Below are positions 12,501-24,500 of a stretch of DNA of 64,000 nt, piece after piece. The position numbers were made by a program, and so were the translations under genes. Position 1 is the stretch's first letter. Each line of letters opens with the position of its first letter. A model generated the notes under the pieces. It was not told the DNA's origin, ran no database searches, and saw nothing but the letters and a program-made list of their open reading frames with translations. Source of the DNA: Catonia carolina (lineage: Eukaryota > Arthropoda > Insecta > Hemiptera > Achilidae); NCBI GenBank assembly GCA_035578175.1, contig JAQMRL010000008.1, forward strand, positions 64,481,541 to 64,545,540, given 5' to 3'.

Positions 12501-15500
12501 CGTCGGTCTGTTCGTACAATTTCTTTCACTTTCACAACATTTTCGTCTGTTCAGGAAGTCGACGGTCGTCCAGAACGAGGTTTGTTCTCAATCGACATGT
12601 CGCCATTATTAAAGCGCAAAAACCACTCGTACACTTGGGTTTTTCCAATAGCGTCGTCTTTGTAAGCTGTGTTCAACATTACAACTGTTTCCGCGGCGTT
12701 TTTACCGAGCAAGAAGCAAAATTTCACAGCCGCACATTGTTCATTAAAACTTGCCATCATGAAAAACGACACGAGTACAAAACAGCACTAGCGAGAACAA
12801 TCACTGCACGAGAACAGAACAAGCTAGATCAACGAACAAAATGGCATTGAACTGGCAATGAGTAGCGCTACAAGCAGCCTAGTGGCGGGAATTTGTACTG
12901 CACAAGCTCCGCCCACAGCAGAGCTATTCCGGATACTTTTGGGTACCCCCTCGTATTGCATTGTTACTTTTTGTAAAGTATCAATGGTGAGATGCTTACC
13001 CTTTAAAAGTTATTGCGTTTCAAAAAATGAAATTTTGAGTTTTTCCAAATTTTGTATCTGCCATATCTTTGTTGGGGGACCAAGTAAAAATCTGAAAATT
13101 TCACAAGTTAAAGTTCTTAATGATATAAAACTTCAGTATAAATTGCAACTTTGAGATTTGGCTAAAGTGGTAAAAAGAAATTGTTCAATTTGGACGAAAA
13201 ACCGTATATGTACATCTGCGGTTTTCGGTTTAATTGAGTAGGTAGGCATATATAATTTAACATAACTAATTACAGATAATGTAACACTGGTGGCATTACA
13301 TGATTTAAACATAACTTGTTCAAAAAAAAAAAAAATATTGGGTAACACAGGTACTTCAATAAAAAAATTGATTGCATTGTTCTAATATTCGTTAATGTCA
13401 TGAAAGAAAAGGAAAACGATACACAAAGTTCTTTAAGTGACAATAAAAATAACTATTTTTTCAGAGCCCATTATATAGAGCTAATAAGTAATTGAATTAG
13501 GAATCAGCTGACCAAATTTTCTTCTCACCTTTAATAATTAGTTCATTCTCAGTTCATTGAACCTTTGTGAAATTTCTTCACATAGTTTGGGAGTTATGTT
13601 AAAAGTTTGTCCAGTCCCAGTTGTAAATTCCAGGGGGTCATCTTCAATATTTGATTATTCGACATCCAAACTTGATCTTTTTCATATTTTTTTTTTTTTT
13701 AATGAGGTATTTGGTCCTGGTGGGTGATAAAATGTTACATGAACATCTTGGTTTTGTTGATCAATGTCATCTACTTCTGCAATCCACCACTGACCATCAT
13801 AAACAAGCTAGTACGTCTTTATTTTGAAGTGTTAATGGCACAATTTTCCAATTTCATTAAGTTCACAATCAGAAGACATAGATGTGTACTAGCACTTCAG
13901 CAAATTGTACGATTGTGGAATGAAACAATGGAAAGATCGAGTGCCTGTAACCTTCTTGCAAGTGTTAAATCTTTTCCCAAGACATTGGCAAGTCTACAGC
14001 AGACTTATGAGAAGCAGATTTTGTCACCTTAAGAAATGTTTGTGAAGACTGAGGAAATACAAGAACTTTTTGCCAATTTGGTCACCTGATTCTTAATTCA
14101 ATTACTTCTTAGCTCTATTTAATGGACTCTGAAAAAATAGTTTTTTATTGTCACTTAAAGAACTTTGTGTATCGTATTCCTTTTCTTTCATGACAAAAAA
14201 GAATATTAGAACAATGCAATCAATTTTTTTTATTTAAGTACCAGTGTGTACCTTTTATTTAAGTACCTGTGTTTCCAATTATTTTTTTTTTGAACAAGTT
14301 ATGTTTAAATCATGTAACGTCACCAGTGTTACATTATCTGTAATTAGTTAGGTTAATTTCTATATGCCTACCTACTTAATTAACCCGTATTCCACAGATG
14401 TTCAAATACCGTTTTTCGTCCAAATTGAATAATTTTTTTTTTACCACTTGTAAATATTAAAGAAGATGACCCCCTGGAATTTACAACTGTGACTGGACAA
14501 ACTTTTAACATAACGCCCAAACTATGTGAAGAAATTTCACCAAGGTTTATTGTCACGTAAAGAACTTTGTGTATAGTTTTCCTTTTCTTTCATGACATTA
14601 ACGAATATTAGAACAATACAATCATTTTTTTTTATTGAAGTACCTGTGTTACCCAATATTATTTTTTTTTGTTAAGAGTATTAACCCGCCTACACTCCAT
14701 TTTTAGGTAGAAAATTGATTTTGCTATCAAATTTTTAAATCATTTTTGCTGGAAGAAGGAGTTAGGTCTATTTTATAGAAAAACTGCCAATTTCTATGAG
14801 TATACGTGTTTTGTTTTAGCAATCTTTTGGAACACGTTTAATTTGGTATTTCAGCTATCTTGTAAAGTTTCAGAAAATGGAGCTAACATATTAATACTGT
14901 TAATTGATGGTGATTGTTACACCAATTTTTTTAAATAGTTCATTTATTTTAGATTTAAGTTCTTTTTGTAATTGGATTACTGCTTAGAGGTTCTAATGTT
15001 GTGTTTTCTCAGTCCAGTTCTTAAAAAGTTTAATTGTGTTTTTTTCAAGTCTGCAATATCTGTTTTCAGGAATGGTGTACAGGCCATCAGGTTCAAGCTC
15101 TCAGCCACAGGTGTTACTGCCTACATCATACCAAATTTCTGGCAACCAGTTATATCAGGTAAACAAATATTGCACATTTTTGTGGGTTTCTTAAATGTAT
15201 TACATTTTTTAGGTGTGGTGTATTTTCATTGATTTTCTTCATTTCTTTTTTCCTGTGTATCTGTTTTATTTTTTATTCTGTTAAGTTTTCAGCATCTCAT
15301 GTTCTGTTCATTTTTTATTAGAATTTTATTTGATACACATATCACGTACTATCAAAATTTTCCAGATTTATTAAGTTTCATACTTCTTAAACATTTACTA
15401 AAGGTTGTAGATACATTATCCAAATAAACTTTGAATTCATAATTACAACACAAATCGGGATATTAGTTGCTTTAAAAGTATCGTCTTCATTGATTTAAAT

Positions 15501-18500
15501 TATTGAGCTATAGAAAACTTTCTGTTAATTTATTTTTGTCAGAATTTCACTTGTAGAAATACTGCCAACAAAGACATACAGCAACCTGTGATGTTAGTTG
15601 ATAAAGCAAATTGAAAAAATTGTAAAAATTACCTAATATTTTTAATTTTCTATGTTTCGATCAATAAAAATAAAGAGCCCTCAGAAACCATACGAAACCA
15701 AAGTATACTGCTTATTACAAATAAACAGATATTTTTTGTTTGGTCTAATACTTTGCTTGAGTACGATATTTTTAAAAAAATTACAAAAGAATCTTAAAAA
15801 TTTATGTGTTAAATAAGAGATCCGGAGGTCTAGACTGATTTTCTTTTAAACCAGTTTTATACTTGTTCTATACTAGTTAATTTATCAATACAACAAGCTT
15901 TTAAAAAAAAACTTACAATACTTACCTATTTTTCCTGCTTTCTTTTTTCTTCTGATGAGCAATTTCGTGGTGCTCACTGCTTCATCGGGTTAATATCATA
16001 AATCTTCTAGAAATTTTTTTGAAGAATGCTTCTTCTTTTGTCAAAGTTTGGCTTGAGAATGTTTTCATTGAATTTAATCTGAATTGAAACTTTAACAAAG
16101 GAAGATGCATTCGTCACAAAAATTTCTAGAAGCTCTATGTTGCTAGCTGATACAGCAGTGTTCACCACAATAGTGCTCGTAAGAAGTTAAAGAAAAAGAA
16201 AGCAGTAAAAAAAAGTAAGTGTAAGTTTTTTAACACATTCAGTGCTAGAGAGTCGCCTAGCTGGTCATGAGTAGTTGTTACCGCCAGGCTGCCATCTCAC
16301 ATAGCAGGTTTTGTTTTGTTATCATTTTAAGTAATTCCAGAGGGACACCGCCTCTCTTTTATCAGTTTGTTGCTATTATATAGCCCTTGGAAAGCGTTTT
16401 TCTTTGTGACCATTCCGTTCGTTTTTGAATTTTCATTATACGATCTTCTAACCTCTTATAGTATAATCGTTCAGTATTTTTAACAGGTTTTTAGGGTACA
16501 GTTGAAGCCATGAATTTAGTATCTTTGTAGGTATCAATTCAAAATAGCTTACACATTTAGATTTATTTTAAAAGTATTGTTATTTCCGGTTTTAAATTAT
16601 ATACAAAATTTCGTGTAAATCGTAAAGGTAAATGGAAAAATTCAAACAAGAAGTACATTTTACAGGTGAAAATAAACCTAAAAAAACATTGAATTATTTA
16701 CTTTTATGTTAATAGCAAACATAAATCCACGTATAGGTCGCAAATAAAATAAATCTATAAAAACATTATTAACATAGGGCTTACATAAAGCTAGCGGATA
16801 ACTTGCTGCACGAGTAATCAGCCCAAAAGGAGAGATATCTCATAATTGCTCAGCATTGAATGTTGAAAGCTTGTTGTGTTGATATGGATTCTGCTGCTAT
16901 GATGCAAACTAGTCACTTAAATTATTATAATTAGTTATTTTCTTTGAGTTGTCTGTGCTTCTTAGTTTCTCCTCTGAATTTTTTGCAGTTAAATCAGTTT
17001 TTGAACGATTTATTTAATTGCTTGGAAGATATTGTGCTTACCAGTTCACTGATGCATACAATTTACAAAAAAGATGTACTATTTAATATATATGAAATAT
17101 GGTTGGCAACTGTTATTTTTGTTTAAATTAATTTTGAAAAATTTGTTAGTGCATATTGGCAATTCTTATTTAAATGGGGGATAAAAAGGCGAGTCTGTGG
17201 CTTTGGGGTTAATCTGTGTGTATGTGTGAGTAACATTTGTGCAAAAAGTAGGGTTCATTTTGTGTAGGAATTCATTTTCATTTCATTTTGTTTCATGAAT
17301 CAGGTCTAATAATCTAAAGTAAGTGTTAGTATGTGTAAGTTTTCTTGTTCTTCGTGGGAATTGTTTTTAAGATACAGATTGTGATGGAGTATATTGTAAA
17401 TGGTATCTGGTGATGATTTTTTTTATATAGTAAATAATGGATCGTGGTGAATCTTGTAGCGGAGGGATGGTGACACAGAGTTGGGACTGTTGTCAGTTGC
17501 AGATAGATCGATACTGTTATTTAAAAAGATATTTTTACAATTGTATACGATCATTTTTTATGCCACTTTATTAAGAGTTGTAGAAAATCCCTAACCTACA
17601 CCTGTATTGGTTTTCTTTTTTTTTTTTAATGTACTGACCACTTCTTCAGAATACAGCTATAGCTAAAGCTACCCTTTCTTGTGCTTTTTGTTATAAAATT
17701 GGCTACTCATTTGCTTGCCGACCACATTGGCGTAGTTTGTAACGTGCTCGCCTCAAAGAATCATCATGCGGTCTTTGGTTCGAATCCCATTCAGGCACAG
17801 CATATTTTCATACGTTACAAAAAATCATTTCGTCCTTCACCATCTGCATTAGCGGTAATTGCAGAACAGTCGGACGTTAAACCAAAAAAAAAATTAATTG
17901 CTTTTTTCATAAATTTATGCAGGGTGTCTCACAAGTAACCTGAAATACTTCTGAGGTGTATTCCTCTCATCGACATAATGAGAAAAGTTCATACAAACAT
18001 AGGTCCAGAATCGCTTCGTTAACAAGTTACAGCTGGCGAAAATTTTCATTCGTATTTCAGTTCCCCTATAGTAATTAAGCGCTGCAGAAATATTTAGACC
18101 GTTAATTAAGTTGTGAAACTTAACCGATTTTATATAAAATGAGCTGAAAAATTGAGTAAAACTGGTTGCAGATCTATAATAAAGTAGTTTTGAGATATCT
18201 GACAAAGTGCACCAAATTTGGTCTCAAAAAAACTGTTGTCTTTATGGTTTGAAGTACATTACTTGGCAAAACACTTATTCTCCGGGTGTTTTGATTTAAT
18301 AAAAACCTGATTTCCTACAATTTGAGTTTGTTTCTTATTGGACTATTTTACATCATTCTCTTCAGAATTAAATTCTGTACAAGTTTTGTTTAAGAAGTTT
18401 ACATGTTTGTTACTCATTTAACAAAGTTATTGTAGTTTAAAGTATTAAGAAAACAGGTTTTTGAGACCAAATTTGGTATATTTTGTCAGATATCTCAAAA

Positions 18501-21500
18501 ACTACTCTAGTTACAGATCTGGGAACTGTTTTATTCAATTTTCAGCTCATTTTACATCAAATCTGTTTACTTTCACAACTTATGTTCTAAACATTTCTGT
18601 ATAGCTTCATTTCTACAGGGAAACTGAAATCCGGATGAAAATTTTCGCCAGCTGTAAAACGCTAACGAAGCAAATCCGGGACCTATGTTTGTATGAACTT
18701 TTTTCATTATTTTGATGAGAGGAATACACCTCTGAAATATGTTGGGTTACTCGTGGGACAGGTGATGCTAATAATTTTTCCTGTTACTATAATTTTTTTC
18801 CAATTTGTAGTTTTGATAAACACTTAATTGAACACACGTTAGTTTACAATGAACTGCACTAGTAAACCACTAAAGGTAAACTATTAAACAATTTTACACA
18901 ACCTACACTTATTGCACTATTATTCACTGCTGTTGTATGAATAGCCACCACAAAAACTTTAATTGCAAACTTAAAATCTCCGAACATAATGTTACTCAGC
19001 AAGAACAATTACTAAATGTAACATCTGGTGTGAAACACTTACATGATGTTCTCTTGCCAATGCAAATAATGAACAATATAACCTAACATAAGAAATAAAC
19101 AAAAAACTAACCTCAAAAAACATAACCTAATTTTAATTATGAGTGAAAGACGCAAAATGAAAATCAACCTTAGTTTGGCTTAATAATACGAAAAATCACT
19201 CTTTCACGCCAAACTAGGCTATATGTAGAGAAAAATGTGTGAAGTAAATATAGATCTTTTAATTTCCTATTGATTGTATACACTTTTGTCGTAAAATGCA
19301 TACTATGACTGAAAAATGGCTGAAATATTTTTTTTTACACGTTTTCATAAGAAAAAAACAGAAAATCCCTTATTACCGCTAAACTAAGCATTATACAAAA
19401 GAAAAATGTTTGAAATAAAAGTTTTAGGATTTTTAATTCTCAACAACTTTCATTTTTGTGCTAAAATGCCTATTAAAGTTGCAATCTTAAAAAATATATT
19501 TTTATAAGAAAACCAACCACCCCAAGAATTTTAGCAGACATGGCACCTACCCTATCTTGTAGAGCATAAAAATTTAGTAAATAAGGCGATTTTTAAAAAA
19601 ATCATAGGAGCCGTTTTTGAGAAAATCGCAAAAAGTGAAAAATGACACGAATAAACTATTACATCTGGTTGACCAATTTTGAAAATGTTCTTGTCGGGTC
19701 CTGTAGTGGTATCTTATTGAGTTTCGAGTTCGTACAGTGTTCTGTTGTTGAGATATTCTGTTCACACACACACGCACAGATCAATCGCTAAAAATATGTT
19801 GTTTGGGTTCAGGGGGTGTGAAAACATGTAGATCCGGTGAAAATTTCATTTCGAAAAATCGACATGGAAACAATACTTTCCTGCCTATATATTCTTATAG
19901 GCAAGAGAAAGTAAAAATATTAATGTTTTCAGAATAGTTAGTTTGACACATTTTTACCGTTTCATAGCGTGTGGGCCAAGTCAATGCTCTCCTCCATTAA
20001 ACCAGATACCATCCAATTTTGAGTGGTGGGGTGAAGCTTCTACACATTTCACATTTACTGTACTTAACAGTCTTTATTGTAGAGTAGAACATTATACTAA
20101 TTTGTTAATGTCTCCAAGTTTTCCTTGCGAATTCTTAAACCGTTTTGTTTTGGATTTTTTTCCAAAATAAAACTGCCAAAGCTTAGTAGTAGTTGCTTTT
20201 TTTTACAATGTCTGTAAAAATTATGGTAACATAGTTAGTAAGCAAAGTATGAGTTGTCAGATTTGAACAAAGTAGAAACAAAATTATGTAAATGTACCAA
20301 TTAATTGCTTTTTATTATGCAACTTATTTTACTGAGATAATAATTGTGTAAACTTGGAGAATGGAAAATGGTCTCTTAGGTTAACAAATTTTTCTTTCAT
20401 TCTAAGATTTTTAAATTTCTATTTTCTATAATTATTATTTTGGTTGCACGAAAAAAAAAAATTCGTGCAAATATATGCGTAACTTCTATTGAAAGAGTAA
20501 AGGTATGCAGAATACTAGATACATGTTGCTATGTATGATGTGTGTATTGTATAGGTGGTGGGTAATCAGGGGGCCCAGGGGCAGGTGCCTTTGGCAGGGG
20601 GTGCGCCACGACTCGCCTTTGTGCCCCCATCCTCCTCAGGCCCGTCACCCGCGCCCACGCCTGTTGCCCTAGTACCAAACATTGCGGCCAACTCGAATTC
20701 CATCACCATTCAGGTATCGCCTGTTACCTGAGCTGCATGTTTCTTAACTTAATTTATCGACTGTGCTTATTGTTACAAGTCCTGATAAGTTATGGTTTGA
20801 TGTTTAATTTCGATCGACTGTATGTCTTAATAATGCCTTTAAAGAAAACAAGCAATATTACTAAATGTTAAATTTTAAGCATTGTCCGTTTTAATTAATT
20901 TCATGTATTCTGTTGATGAAATTGAAGTAACCGTTAAATTTGACAAGTGCTTTTAACAACCTACTGTCTGGTTCGTCTTTAAAACTGTAATTTTTTTATA
21001 TTTATTATTTTTTTTAATAAATTTATCAATAATTTTGTTTTTCTTTTATGAATGAATTGGCAAAAATCTTATGATTTTGTTGTATTCCATTTATCAAAAT
21101 AACTGTTTTAAAGGTAGTGTGATTTTTGTAGAATGATTCCATTAATTTTTCTTGTTTACCTACTACAATAGAATTTGTTAAATCTTAAGTTGTTGAAGTG
21201 GTTTTTTTTTGTAATTTAAAGTTTTTAAATGAATACAACTGAAATTACAAAGTATGTTTTTGGAGGTTTTGGTGATACTTAGAAGACTATCAGTTGAATG
21301 TTATAAATTAATTATTAATTTTTCAAAAGTACATGTTGTATTCTAGTAGTGCATGCAGTTTTTATTCGTATTACTATCTTAATATTTTATTATAATTTTT
21401 TATTTATTTATTATTAGTGCATGGAAATAAAATTAATTTTCGTTGTGGAATGTTTGTTGATGTAGTGTATGTGTTAACTATTTCCTGTTTTAGTTTTATG

Positions 21501-24500
21501 TAATGAATCAGTTTTATTCCTTTACAATGGTTAATTTTTATATGACTTTACATTAAAATTATGTGTTGTTTGAGATAGTAGTACAGTAAGACCTTTGATT
21601 TACACGAGGGATACGTTGCACAAAATCATCATGAACTTTGATAGTTCAGTTTAACCTTAAAACATTCACCAATTGTCCGTAGTTTTTATTCACTAAACCA
21701 GTCGTTACTTTTATGTTATCACCGTCTGCATTAGCAGATATTGCTAAACAGTCAGACATGACACAAAAAAACAAAAAAAAATTTGTTTTTTTTTAACCTT
21801 TATTCGAACTCATACTGTATGCAAAGTAACAAAAAAATAAAAGACCTGCAAATTGTAGCACAATTAAAAACACGATTAAATCTACACGATCGATATTTTT
21901 AACACACTAAACAGTACTAATGTTTAGAACAAAAGCAAATCAAGATAAAATAAAATTACAGTGTAAAAATGGAGAGGCCAACTACGATACCAGTTTCGAG
22001 GAGTTTTGCTAATTAGCAAAACAGTGGTCATAAATTTAAACATCCATAAGATAAGACTAACTACTGTGCACAATATAGGGCTAATATAAATTATCTTCAA
22101 CAAAATCGCGCTAACGTGATTTCATGTAAGTCGAGGTCTTACTGTAGTGGGGTAGTTTGTTGCTATCCAGGTATGACAGGTATGACCTGTGAAAAATCAA
22201 TCATTATTCAAAATTTTAGAAAATCTTGTCCTCCCTTCTAGACAGAATTGCAAGTAATAAATAATGTGACTGTAAATTTAAAAAAAAACGAAGTTTTAAA
22301 AATGTCTTAAGCGTTTGCTTTCTGTCATCTTTGGTATCATTTTTAGGTTTTTAGTTCAGAGATAAACAATGTTAGCTATAAAATTAACAGTAGTTTATTT
22401 AAAATTCATTAGTTAGTTCTGATTATGTTTTTACTCTTATAAAACTACTAGAGTTAATCCACTGAGTAAATGTTAACGTGAAATTCAGGCTCTTTTTCCA
22501 TGTTAGATAATAGGTGTTGCCTAGATTATAAATTTGATTAGCTCTGTAATTTTAAAATAAAATATTGTATGTAAATACCCGCTGTTAGTTACTTATTAAA
22601 GGAACTGTTACCTGAACTGTGTACTTTTCCTTTCAGGTTATTAATATCGTATAAAGGAGCCACCTCTTAGTGTGATAATGGTTAATTTTATCATTTGTTT
22701 ATTATTATCGTTTCTTTTAAATACACTCATGAATCGTATATACACATTGTAATTGGGCCACTTATTGTTATCATTTAATTTTTCATGCAAAAAATATGCA
22801 TTCACTAGAATAGACCAAACAAAAATGTTTACATGTTTTGTCAATTCTGAGAAATCAGTTTAGTGGTCTTACCTAGTTGTCTGTATGTCTTTGTTCACGC
22901 GACTACTGCACGGTTTATTTTTTTCCGTTTTACGTATGTTTATGATTTCAGTGTGCTTCTACGTAATTTAATTTTGGAAGATTTTTTTTCATTTGTTTTG
23001 TAAAGTTTGGTGTCACTTGAAGTTCAAAGTGTAGCAAGATGTCCGAATCTCAAAAGAAATTATATGATTTAAGTCCTAAATAAAAACTTGACATTTTAGA
23101 TTGAAACAGTAAATTACCAGTTGTGCACATTGAAATGAGTCAAAGAAACGCTGCTTTTCAATTTGGTGTTTCTCAACCTTCCTTGTGTAAAATTTTGAAG
23201 AACAAATATGGCTATATATCATTCTGTAAACACTTGTAACAATAATACAGTGAGTTCAATGCGGTACTTCTGTACATCGTGATTATTACGTGGTGGTCGG
23301 TTATTGTTATCAAATCTGCTTCTGACGAATGTGATTACAATAAGTGATGGCTTCTGTATATGGCTTTCTTAATGAAAAATCGTGCAATTTGTGTGCGTCT
23401 TGTAATTGGTGCATGTGGATGATAGTTTCTCCAAATTATTCGGGTATTCTGTTGTTATTATTATTGTGGAAAAATCAATAACTATTTTTCTTATTCAGTG
23501 ATAGTGCATGGTTTGTTTATCTCCGTGTTTTTATTTAAAACTTGTCAAATCAATGTTCTTTTTTCTGTTCAGGGCTCAACAGCATCTACAGTTAGTAGCA
23601 GCAACAGTAGTAGTTCTAGTAGCAGTAGCAGTAGTAAACAGAGCGGTGCTGCAGCTGCAAAATTGTTGCAACAGCCAAGCATCTCTATTACCCCTCTACC
23701 TCGACAGCAACCAGCTCCTCCACCTGCTGCATCAGCGGCATCACAATTACAAGGAAAGCCTGGTCGTCCTCTAGGAACTGGCAAAGCAACATTTGTTATA
23801 TGTGAAATCTGTGATGGTTATATCAAGGTGAGTATCTTTCAGTTTTGATTTCTTTTTAGAAAAAATTGGTGTGAAACACTCACACAACTTTCTCTTGCCA
23901 ATGCAAATAATTAACAATAAACCTAACATTAGTAATAAAACATTAGAAATAAACAAAAAACTAACCTCTAAAAATATAACCTTATTTTAATCATAACTGA
24001 AAGACGCAAAATGAAAATTGACCTCAGTGTGGCTTAAAAATACGGAAAATCACTCTTTCACGGTAAACTAGGCTCTGTAGAGAAAAATGCTATAAATCAA
24101 AGTTGTAGATCTTTTAATTTCCTATAAAATTAATTAAATACATTTTTGTCGTAAAATGCATTCTAAGGCTGAAATCTTAAAAAAATCTATTTTTCACACG
24201 TTTTCGTGAGAAAAAACAGAAAATCGCTAATTACTGCTTAACTAGGGGTTATACAAAAAAATGTTTGAAATAAAAGTTGTAGAATTTTAAATTTTCTACA
24301 ACTTTAATTATATACGTACATTTTTGCGCTAAAATGCATATTAACGCCGCAATCTTAAAAAAATAATTTCTTTACGTGAAAAACGTCTCACCGAGAATTT
24401 CAGCCAACATGGCGCCTACCCTATCTTGTAGAGAATAAAAAATTGAATAAACCAGGCGATTTTAAAAAAAATCGTAGGATCAGTTTTTGAGAAAATCGAA

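Larger units (their letters stand above)
11193..14690. mobile_element. Large decayed element hosting the mariner insertion
   Basis: Sequence on both sides of the mariner (11193-11640 and 12956-14690) looks like parts of one older repeat: a left end GGTCAATCCATACCAAGTGG near 11206, a unique-looking body, and a right part that folds on itself. On the minus strand 13820-13690 reads VYDGQWWIAEVDDIDQQNQD and then VTFYHPPGP, a coding remnant of an uncharacterised element protein. Boundaries are estimates. Confidence 0.45.

Noticed and set aside
11752..12850. Plus-strand ORFs across the mariner
   Set aside because: Antisense shadows of the transposase.
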